Positions 34,207 through 46,200 of a stretch of DNA of 64,000 nucleotides are shown one piece after another (the stretch's first letter is position 1; every line of letters starts with the position of its first letter). Under the pieces are notes generated by a model. That model saw only the letters and a list, made by a program, of their open reading frames with translations, was not told the DNA's origin and did no database searches. The stretch spans positions 73,749,727-73,813,726 of the forward strand of contig NC_086379.1 in NCBI RefSeq assembly GCF_036588685.1. Direction: 5' to 3'. The translations under genes were made by a program, and so were the position numbers. Source of the DNA: Mytilus trossulus (Eukaryota; Mollusca; Bivalvia; Mytilida; Mytilidae).

Positions 34207-37200
34207 ATGATACAATATCACGGGGCTGTTTTGCCCCTGATATGTATCCTAATGTGCTGTTTAGTAAAACTTTCTTATGAGGATCAGATTGTAGTCAGCA
34301 CACGCCATGGCTCAGTGAGAGGTTTCAGCATCCCCTCTCACTATTCAAGATATGACAACAGAAAAATTAATATATTCCTTGGTGTCCCATATGCGAAAAG
34401 ACTAACACAATATCTAGACTGGCGAAGAGAGTTTCGTTTTAATGTAAGTGATACAACAAAGGGCCTTTATTTTGATAAATGCAATGCTATAAGCTAACAC
34501 AACTTATTTTTTAGGGGCACTGGTTTGTCATGAGTCAACGCAACCATATTTGACAATTCCTTATTAAAAACCTTGATAAATGTAGAATTCTATTATGTTA
34601 CTGTTGAATTTTCATCGGTTAATGTAGAAATGTGCACACACTGTTGGTAAACATATAAAAGGTTAATTGATTGTTTTATGTCCAGTGGCCAATATTTCAA
34701 GAACATTCAGGATGAAAACACATTCAAAACAGTGAACAGATAAGTCCTGATAAAAGGGTTGTCCAGAAATTTTGTCTGTGAAAAGGACATGCATAAAATT
34801 GAGAATGGAATTGGGGAATGTGCCAAAGAGACAACAACCCGACCATAGAGCAGACAACAGCAGATGGTTACGTCTTCAATGCAATGAGAAATTCCAGCAC
34901 CCAGAGGTGTCCTTGAGCTGGCTCCTCAACAAATATATACTAGTTCAGTGATAATGAAAGCCTTTAATATACTAAACTCCAAATTGTACACAAGAAACTA
35001 AAAGTTAAAATAATACAAGACTAACAAAGGCCACAGGCTCCTGACTTGGGACAGGTGCAAAAATGTATGACCAACCTTGTATAGACAGGAAAATACAATT
35101 TTGGGTCAGAAAATACAAATAAGAACTAGGGTCACATGACTAGTTTCTTCACATACATGTACTACAAAACAGGTAAAGCGTAAGATCAGAACTCTTTCCT
35201 TTTTTGAACCAGAAAGTTACATTATTGGCATATTATTAAATAGCAAAGATGAAACAAATTGAATCATACAAAAAATACGCTGTATTTTTAATAAAGAGTT
35301 GTAAAAATAAGATATTACATTGCACATGTAGTTAACATGGTTAATATAACACAAGTTTCTCTTCAATCAGATGAAAAGGAAAACAAATTGAAAAACCCTT
35401 TCCCCATCTACCAATGTTTTACTAGAATTAATAGTAAAAAATCTGTTAGAATAACCATGAATATTTCAATCAGCCAGTAGTCCGACTATACAAATCCTTG
35501 GTCATTGCAATACTTTTCCAGTACTAGAATATGTCTGACTTCTAAACATTCTATAGATGATAGAGAGACATGTATTTATGTCCACTCAAACAGTTGTACT
35601 TCATGTACTTTAACCAAACTTATTGTAAATATTATTTTTCTAAAGTTATTATAATACATCATTTTGTACATTGTACATCAGCATGTTAAAACACAATAAA
35701 ATATAAATTTTGCTTTATATTTTTTAGAGACCAGATAAACCAAGTTGGTCAGGGACTTGGGATGCCAGTTATTACAGACCAGCCTGCCCACAACATATGT
35801 GGCATGTCAAAGAAACTGTCCCTGGATTCAACAAACAAAATGTCAGTGAAGACTGTCTTTACATGAACATATTTGTACCTCATGTAAGTAAAAGTTGGCT
35901 TTTATAAACAGATCTGTAAACAAAGAAATGAATTAAGAAATTGAAACAAACTCAAAATGTATACACTAATACATGTTCATGTACATATTTACCTAATGAA
36001 CAATGAAAATGTAGATATGTAACGAAAATAAATAGGATCAAATTATTCATTTTACTACAGTATAAAATTAGCAAGCCACCATCTCACCCTCCATTGCCAC
36101 ACCATTGCTGCTTTTTTATTGACATGAATTTATAATTTTAAAGGAAAAGTTCACAAGCAACAGTACATACAAAATGTAGTCTTAGCTTTGTATAAGAAAG
36201 ACATACAACACAGATTTTGTTTGTGCTTATACATATACAATGTACATGTAATGTTAATTATAAAAATGAAATGTTAACAATGTACAGTTTCATTTTTGTA
36301 CTGTCTATGAATCCACTTCTTTGACGAATACTACCAGTCTTGAACACATTCTCAATTGTATAAGAATTGAACTAAGTGTTTCTGTTTTACAGGATACAGA
36401 TGAGATTCCCAGTAACAGTCCTACGTTGTATCCAGTTATGGTGTTTATACACGGTGGTGGCTTTGTTGTCGGAGCATCACAACAATATCCTGGTGTATTT
36501 CTGGCAGAGAGAAAGATAGTAGTCGTCACATTTAATTATAGGCTTGGACCACTTGGTAATTCCTTGGGAATATTATATATGTATTATTATCAAATCTTTA
36601 GATACTTTGATGTATAGTTTAATTATTTTTTAATTAGGGCTCCGCCTAATCAGTCCGTCCGTCCGTCTGTCCGTCTGTAACACTTTTGTGTCCGCTCTAT
36701 ATCTTGAGAACCGTTATGATTTCAAAGTTTATACTTGACATCCATTTGAACCAACACCAGAGGGTGTGTCATGATGTATGTACAACTTCCTAGGTCAAAG
36801 GTCAAGGTCAAAAACTTTAGTTTCAGTTGACAACCCTGTGTCCTGTGGTGAAGACACTGTCCGCTCTATATCTTGAGAACCGTTATGATTTCAAAGTTTA
36901 TACTTGACATCCATTTGAACCAACACCAGAGGGTGTGTCATGATGTATGTACAACTTCCTAGGTCAAAGGTCAAGGTCAAAAACTTTAGTTTCAGTTGAC
37001 AACCCTGTGTCCTGTGGTGAAGACACTGTCCGCTCTATATCTTGAGAACCATTATGATTTCAAAGTTTATACTTGACATCCATTTGAACCAACACCAGAG
37101 GGTGTGTCATGATGTATGTAAAACTTCCTAGGTCAAAGGTCAAGGTCAAAAACTTTAGTTTCAGTTGACAACCCTGTGTCCTTTGGTGAAGACCGTGTCC

Positions 37201-40200
37201 GCTCTATATCTTGAAAACCGTTATGATTTCAAAGTTTATACTTGACATCCATTTGAACCAACACCAGAGGGTGTGTCATGATGTATGTACAACTTCCTAG
37301 GTCAAAGGTCAAGGTCAAAAACTTTAGTTTCAGTTGACAACCCTGTGTCCTGTGGTGAAGACACTGTCCGCTCTATATCTTGAGAACCGTTATGATTTCA
37401 AAGTTTATACTTGACATCCATTTGAACCAACACCAGAGGGTGTGTCATGATGTATGTAAGACTTCCTAGGTCAAAGGTCAAGGTCAAAAACTTTAGTTTC
37501 AGTTGACAACCCTGTGTCCTTTGGTGAAGACCGTGTCCGCTCTATATCTTGAAAATCGTTATGATTTCAAAGTTTATACTTGACATCCATTTTAACCACA
37601 ACCAGAGGGCGTGTCATGATGTATGTACAACTTCCTAGGTCAAAGGTCAAGGTTAAAAAAACTTTGGTTTCAGTTGACAACCCCGTGTCCTGTGGTGAAG
37701 ATCGTGTCTGCTCTATATCTTGAGAACCGTTATGATTTCAAAGTTTATACTTGACATCCATTTGAACCAACACCAGAGGGTGTGTCATGATGTATGTAAG
37801 ACTTCCTAGGTCAAAGGTCAAGGTCAAAAACTTTAGTTTCAGTTGACAACCCCGTGTCCTTTGGTGAAGACCGTGTCCACTCTATATCTTGAAAATCGTT
37901 ATGATTTCAAAGTTTATACTTGACATCCATTTTAACCACAACCAGAGGGCGTGTCATGATGTATGTACAACTTCCTAGGTCAAAGGTCAAGGTTAAAAAA
38001 ACTTTGGTTTCAGTTGACAACCCCGTGTCCTGTGGTGAAGATCGTGTCTGCTCTATATCTTGAGAACCGTTATGATTTCAAAGTTTATACTTGACATCCA
38101 TTTAAACCAACACCAGAGGGTGTGTCATGATGTATGTACAACTTCCTAGGTCAAAGGTCTGTCTGTCTGTTGGTCCGTCCATCGCTAACAAATTTGATCC
38201 ACACTATATGTTGAGAGGACAGCTGTTATTATTTCATACTTTATACCTGACAAACATTTTCAACTTAATATATATATTAACCAACACCAGAGAATGTGTC
38301 ATAATGTATGGTCAAAGGTCAGTCCGTCAGTCTGTCCATCCGTTCGTTGTTCTTGACAAATTGTGTCCATCGGTCTGTCCATCCGTTCGTTGTTCTTGAC
38401 AAATTGTGTCCGCTCTACCTCTCAAGAACCGTTAATATTTCATACTTGACAAACATTTTCAACTTAACATAAATATTAACCAACACCAGAAAATGTGTCA
38501 TAATGTATGCATCCTAGGTCAAAGGTCAGTCCATTATTGACAGCGGGGCCCACAGAGATGGCTTCCATCTCAATGATATCTAGTTGGTACAAAGGCACAT
38601 TAAGTTATTTACATATTTGTAGACTTTTGATATTCTGCATATATAGGAAAAGAATATTGGGTAAATATCAATATGATAACATTGAAAAACAATACCAAGA
38701 CAACATGCAAACTTTAACAAAGACAAGTGTCTAAAACAGTATGTAAACTTCTTAATTTACTTTTAAGATTGTCTGAGCGTTCACAAGTGGTTGATGAAAA
38801 GGAACAGCTTTTCAAGATTTTCTGTTAACACTTAATTCCCCAAAGATATTTATGGTACATGTATATAAAGGAAAAGTATTTAGTAAAAATTTATATTAAA
38901 TCATTTTTTGAATTTATCACAAACAAAACATTTAGCTATGATTATATGTTATTTTATGATTTCTTAGAACTAGTTATTTCAGAATTTCTAAGAACTAAGT
39001 TAATGATAATGTTTTTGTTTATTTCAGGATTTCTGAGCACTAATTCTAGAGATTCATGGGGAAACTATGGGATGTGGGATCAAATCAGAGCATTGGAGTT
39101 TGTTAAAGAGAATATAGAAGCATTTCGTGGCAATCCTAATCTAGTTACAATTGCTGGACAAAGTACAGGAGCTGCTTGTGTTGGACTTCACCTCTTGTCT
39201 CCAAGATCTAACAGTATATATCATATTTTATAAGTTTTACCTCATTTCATTCCAAAAGTTTACTGTAAAAACTATGTAAACAAAAAACTCAGTTACCAAA
39301 AAAGAATTTATGATCATATAAGGCACATACGGTACATTCCATTATGGCATATTTTCAGGAGGCATTCATTCTAAACTACTCAAAACTATTAAAAACATAA
39401 AACTGTTTTTATTTATCAATAAATCATTATGATATATCTATCTGAATATTTTACAGAATTATTTTAGTAAGTTGTTTTTATTTCAGGATTATTTGTGAGA
39501 GCTATCATGCAGAGTGGATCTGATCTTAGTGAATGGGCCATTATTAAGTCTAACGATGATGCCAAGTCGTATGCTATAGATCTAGCAATGGAAATAGGTT
39601 GTCCTACTGGTGACATGTCTAGATTGGTCAACTGTCTACAAGTATCTAGAACAGCTGATGAAATTGTAAATGCCTCATCCTTAGTTAGACTGAAGGTATG
39701 TATTTATATAATCTAGCTTTTCAAATTAAAAACCCTGAATAATGAAGAATAAGGGTAAATGAGTTTGAATTAGTTTAAACATATTTATTTATAGTGGATT
39801 TGGAAACAAGTTTTGCAACTTATATTAATCCCTTTCCACTTTGCGAGTGCTGCCTTGCAGCAACATTAGCCTGCTCTTTTCCGAAATCTACAAGGTTGTT
39901 TTTAATGTTCAAGAGATATGGCTCTCTCTTAACACGGCTCAGCCATTGATCGTCCCCTTTCGACGGACTATCATCGTTTCCTCAAGACCATATTGCAAAT
40001 GGTGTCAAGGGCGAGCCAAAAATTAAGTCCCTGAAATTTTCATCCTAGATCAGAATTGAACCAGGAATCTTTGTGTTAGTAGTCCATTGCACTACACCAC
40101 GGCTTTCTTAAGAGTTTGAATTAACCAGCTTGTTTATAAAGTAGACACTTGTAATATGTCAGTGATATTTTCATTATAACAAATTTTCATTAGACGACTT

Positions 40201-43200
40201 ATTTGTATTGGAAGTTCTAAACCAATCATTGTTAAGTCTTCTTTTTACATCTAGTGTATGCAGTTCTGTAAACTTATTTCAACAAGTTATGAACTTACAA
40301 CACAAATTATGACAAAAACTGTGGATTCATTTATTTTCGAGGGTATCAATTTTCGTGGATAGAGAAAAAAGGACGTTTCGTGGTATACATAAATTCGTGG
40401 ATTGCTGATTACAAAACAAAAAAACATCAGATACGTAATTCGTAGATTTTTTTTTGATTTAGGAGGTCATATAACTGCCTTGGTTTGATCAATAATAAAA
40501 CAAACAAAAAAGAAGGAATTCATTGAAAAAGTTTTGAATTGTCAAAATCCTCGCTTGGTCATTTTAGGTTAAAGTGATCATTAAAAACTTCTATTACAAT
40601 AATGGACAAAGACAACTAATTATTTGTTTTACAATTTATAAATGCTTGTCGGGATTCTATAAGGCAATCAAAGTTTTATGATTGAAAGCTCATTTCCCTA
40701 ATCACGATATAATAAACAGACATATAAGTATAAGGTGTAGTGTTTCCTACAGGTGGTTTTGGCGTGTAATGGCGCCCTGCCGCGATTTCTCGACGCCCTG
40801 CCCTTTTTTGGAAAAAAATTTGGCGCCCTGCCCTAATTTTGTCGAAATTCTAGACGCCACGCCTTTCTCGTCTGTGTGCCTTCATCAGCGCCCTTCTGCC
40901 CTGACGTCTTTTTCCAAAATTCTCTTGTGCCGTTTTGGTGAAATTTTGTTTTATCGATTTCTGATCTACAAGTTAATTACATATGATACCTGTGTGATTG
41001 CCCCCAGGTTAATCATGTCATTACAATCAATTACAATGATAAAGACTTCAAAGGTGTTAATAACTAAGTAATTTAATTAGGACAATGTATCTTTTTGTCA
41101 TACTTTTGATGAATGAACAGAACAGAACAGAACAGAACATATTTTATTTCCAATTAAGGGCCCACAAGGGGCATACAGAGCATACATGAATAAGGAAAAA
41201 GAATATTAATTTGATAGATACATACAATGTAGATACAAACATTATTTTACATACAGTAACAATACAATTACTAACTCATATTCACTTTAATAAATTTACC
41301 AACAGCATTAAGGACCTGATTGTCTTCACAGTTTTTATAAAATAAATAAATAAATTTATGCTGATTATCCAGTAAAGAAAAATTTGGAATTCTTTGGCAA
41401 ACAAAGTCAAAGAGAGCATCTCTATCTGATTTAGAATTTTCACAGTTAGTTAAAAAATGGATTTCATCTTCAACACAGCCAGAGGAGCATTTTTTGCAAA
41501 TTCTTTCATTTCGTGGAATATTTGAAAAACGTCCAACTTCAATTTGAAGCTTATGAGCAGAAATACGTAATTTGCATATAGATCTTCTTAAATCAAAGTC
41601 CTTTATTAAAGAAAGATAATTTTCATAACCAAAATTCTGCTTAAATTTCACATAATTAAAATGTGTCAGCGAGTGTATTTAGCTTTGGTCGGCATTTTCG
41701 ATCTCCAAGTCACAATGGAGGAGTGTATAAATGAAGACTTTCATGACTTTAGAATTGAATTTAAGTCATCAAAATAAAACTATGCCGTTACAGAAATGCC
41801 TTCCATCTCAACACAGTTAACGCAAACGTGGTGGAATTTTTTTTTTAGTTACTTCCCCTGTTTTAGCCTATTACAAATTTGTGCTCTAAAAATATTATCT
41901 AGTACCAAAATAAGGAATAAATTACCAATTAAATATATAATAACATAATAATGTTACCTTAAAGATATTAACTGTCTTTGAACATATTGGAAAAAAAATA
42001 TTGCAATATCTACTTGATAATTATACTTTTTATTAGCAATCCATGTTCTAAACATTATCAAATTAGAATTGCATTTCTTAATCTCCAACCGTGCTTCTTA
42101 TATAGAAGTTAAGTGAAGATACACTTACTGGGTGCACTTGAGTCAATTTCAACATAGTATTCATTCAATAATAATACATTGCTACTATTTTGTTGAGTAT
42201 TTTCTGTGGTATATTATTTTATTTTATTATTTTTATAACACTGTTATATATCTTTTATTATGTGTGTATTGCATATGTTAATGTTTATAATAATATTGTC
42301 TGTATCATATGCCCTCCTGGGGCCCTTATTTGGAAAATAAAAATATTCTATTCTATTCTATTCTATAGATATAATCAAACCATATTCTTTGATAATGGGT
42401 AGAGTGAAGTTAAACTATAAAAACATAATAAAAATTGTATGTTGATGAAGATGTACTATACATAACTACACAAACAATGACATAAAGACTATAGTTGAAA
42501 TGCATCTTTATTTAAAAAAAACAACCTATACAGTAAAAACTGGCACCCTGTCCCTTTTGAATTCTAGCTAGAGCTAGCTAGCTAAATTGTGTTTATTGTT
42601 TTAAATATTTCATATATACACTTTTTCTTGCTTAACATTTGTTTTAATGATTGATTACAGATGTATATGTCCTTTTTATAGCATTAAACTAGTATGTTTT
42701 AAATGAATCAATTTTATAGAAATTGCCTGTTTATAGTTAGTGCCCTAAAATTGTTGTCCATCGCGCTTAATGTGCCCTCTGAGCTAACAATTACCCTGCC
42801 CTTTTTAAAAGCTGCAGGAAACACTAAGGTGTGATAATAAATGTACCTGTCGTAACCAATATTACCTACGGGCAATATCCCCGTACTTAATCCTATTGAT
42901 TTTTAATCACCAGTAAACCAAACTAGTCTATGACACGGTAATTAACAACTTGCAGTTATTTTCCATGAACAGTTTTAATCAATTTTAAAAAGTAAATTAC
43001 CACTGATATTCGAAATATTTATTATGGTTTGAATTAAAATATCTTCTTTCAATAAAAAACATGTGTAATGTTACAATGTTTATTGCTAGTCAACACTATA
43101 CTAGAACTGCATAACATAACCGGAAATAAACATCCGACTCCATACATATTTATCGGGTTTATTCTTCGTTGAATTCTTAAATTCGTGGTTCGCTGTGACC

Positions 43201-46200
43201 CACGAAACCCACGAAAATTGGAATACCACGAATAAAAATGAATCCACAGTACCCACAAAATTTCAACAGGAGCTAAAATATATACAGTGGTTTCCTTATT
43301 TTCATGGATTGAGGAATAAATCCTGTTCTTGGATATCTAATTTATGTTTTTACCCAGATTTCCATTAAAAAATTAGATTAGTGTTGAACATTTAAATTTG
43401 GGGTTCACCTCCACCCATGAAATGCATGCAAAATATTGTAGAACAAATAATAATGAATCCACAATATTTAGAATATAATATGAGGTTTTTCTCTCTGTTG
43501 TAGCCAGCATCAGTAGGAAATCCCTGGGGACCAGTTGTAGACATTGGACAGGGAGCTATGTGGGCTTTCCTTCCTGAAACTCCAAGGTCAATGAGAAGTC
43601 AAGAAAGATTCAAATTATTTGAAGTTATGGCGGGGCTCAATAGGGATGATGGTTCATATTTTATACGTGAGTTTATTGTTAAGCTGTCAGCTTGTATTTT
43701 TATTTAACAGAAATGTTCAGTTAACATGAAGTTTTACACTTTCGACAAATATAAGGAGATGTGTATATACATGAATGAGACAGCATTCAAACAACAAGAA
43801 AAAAACCAACATAATACATTTAAGTTCAGTGTACAGTAGGGTCTTCAACAGTAGATAGATGTATATACAACATGTTTAGGTCACCCCAATTAAAAAGATT
43901 TTTTGAAAAAAATCTAGACTTCATAGATCTGCCATGAGACAAACATTGATGGTCTTTTCAAAAATAAAGTTAATATGGATAAATTGCAATTAGATAGAAA
44001 AAAAACCTCTGAACTGTGTATAGACAAACATGGTTTGATGTTACAGTTAACAAGTGTTCTTTTGTAATAGTTATATAGCAAACATTCTTTAAAAATATAC
44101 ACCAAGTTAATGTCAACATATTTCAAAATACATTGTATGATTAATAGTATAATATGAAATCTTTGAAAGGTTGTGTTTAGTATAACATTAAACCCTATCT
44201 ATTTTTACAGCTAATGTGCGAGATTTAGAAGAAGGAATTGAGAGTAACAAATTCGGTAATATTATCAATGAATTCCTGACTGATAGAAATGTGGAAGATT
44301 TATTCAACACAAAAGATGCTTTAGAGTTTGAGTATACATGGTGGCCTCAGCCAGGAAACAAGTCTATGATTAGACAAATGTTAATGGATGTAAGTAAAAC
44401 CAACCCCTAATGATGGCAGATCTGTCATTTATATATTTTTGTGGTAACCAATTTTTGTTGATTGAGGAAAAAATTTATATTCGTTGAAATTATATTTCAC
44501 GGTTTTGCCAAGTCTACATATTATACAAGCCTATAGATAATTTTTTTTTTTATCTTCACATGGGATATTGTCCTATATTACGGATTACAAATTTGTCAAG
44601 GTTTGTGATTGGATAACAACACATAGTTGTCAATATATATTCAGGAAACTGCCGGGGTATATACAACATTTTTATCCCCAATTAGAACCTCAATAACACC
44701 GGTTACTATGTGGCGTTGTCAAAAGCTATACAGAACACTTAGGAATGTAAGAGGCTCACAGAGGGAAAATAATGATGTGCTTCAGTCAATAATACATTTT
44801 TAATACAAAATCACGCAATTTACGCTTTTTATAATTAAATTGAATGTTAAAAGTGAAAGTGTTATTATGAATAATAACACCTTATGTAAGAATCCTGGAT
44901 TTTGATTGGTTGATAGCCAGCGTATTTTTCTCCAAAATTTTGGTGTATTTAAACAGATATAGCATGTTCTTGAGGGTATTTGCGAAAAATACCTGTCTTG
45001 AGAATGAATTTCCCTCGCCTTACGGCTCGAAATTTAACATTCTCTTGACTGGTATTTTTCGCAAATACCTCATTAAGTCTGGGGTAATCCGTAATATATG
45101 TGTCATTCAGGTCTCAGACAGGGTATATACTGTGACATTCCTGGCCTAGGGCTTATATCCCATTCGCCTTCGGCTCAGGGGATATAAACTCTAAGCCGGG
45201 AATGTCACAGTTTATATCCTGTCTGAGACCTGAATAACATATGATATTCCCTGTACATGTTTTATATTATGATTTTAGTTTTTGTTTTTTTTATACATGG
45301 GCTCATATTCCTGTCAAGGTTACAATTAACAAATCATGAACTAAAAATTGTTTTTGATGTTTTTATACTTTGAGCAGCATACTAATCATAAAAGGGTCTT
45401 TATGTTAGTAGATATTGTTTAGAAATAGAATTTGAGCAATCACTTTGTCTTTCTTATATTTCCTATCCAGTGCAAGTGATTAGAAAAACAAATTATGCAT
45501 ACAGAGTTCTTTCATGTTGATAAGAAATAGTTTTTAGGCTTATCAACTGCATTTCTACATATTTGCATGAAAAATGACAACCTAAAGAGTTTTTATGCAA
45601 TATAATATTGGAACAAAAAACTGGCAAGAATATTGTGTGACAATAACTTCTAACTATTCTCCTGTTAAATTTTCAGCTTTTTTTCTTTATATAGCTATGT
45701 ATAGGAAGTAGTTTTTGCATGTTTAGTCATATTTCTGATGTTGCTGAAATGGCTATTAATGGGAGATAACTCCTGTATTTAAATTGAATATTTTACTGGT
45801 TTTGTTTTAGATGATGACAGACTACATGTTTGGTACAGGTCTTGATGAAGTGGTGAAAGGTCAAGCTAAACACAATAAAACATATGTTTATAACTTTAAC
45901 TATTATTCATGGAATGATTATTTACCACCATGGAGAGGTTAGTTTAACAAAAACTTTAATTGCTCATTTATTTAAAAAACAATCTTAGTAGATAACTTAT
46001 GTCAGTTGGTCAATAGATCATTGAGACAGCAATCAAAAATCTCAGATACTGAAAATCCATTAAATCAATGTGACAGCAACACAAAAAACCTCAAATTGAA
46101 AATTTATATGTTTATTGTATGAATTTATTATTGTGATTTCGGAAAATTGTTTAAAATACCAGATTAGTTGTTGCTATTTTATTTGAAACTAAAAACATAA

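Larger units (their letters stand above)
40739..42824. mobile_element. hAT-like non-autonomous element with 8 bp target duplications
   Basis: Begins AGTGTTTCCTACAGG and ends CTGCAGGAAACAC. TAAGGTGT is present directly outside both ends (40731-40738 and 42825-42832). Eight-base duplications with (C)AGTGTTTCC-type termini are typical of hAT elements. Near both ends the element repeats a CGCCCTGCCC-like motif. No transposase is present; two LINE 3' ends fill much of the interior. The open frame at 40682-41071 crosses the left border and is not a gene. Confidence 0.75.

Noticed and set aside
38127..38399. 90-codon plus-strand frame rich in SVCPSV
   Set aside because: Translation of GTCCGTCCATC-type simple repeats at the end of the 169 bp array.
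40035..40103. Possible tRNA gene on the minus strand
   Set aside because: A- and B-box-like sequences are present, but the cloverleaf is poor and the sequence continues into a repeat tail, so it is called a SINE head.
40682..41071. 129-codon plus-strand frame
   Set aside because: Crosses the left border and target duplication of the hAT-like element, so it cannot be a conserved gene.
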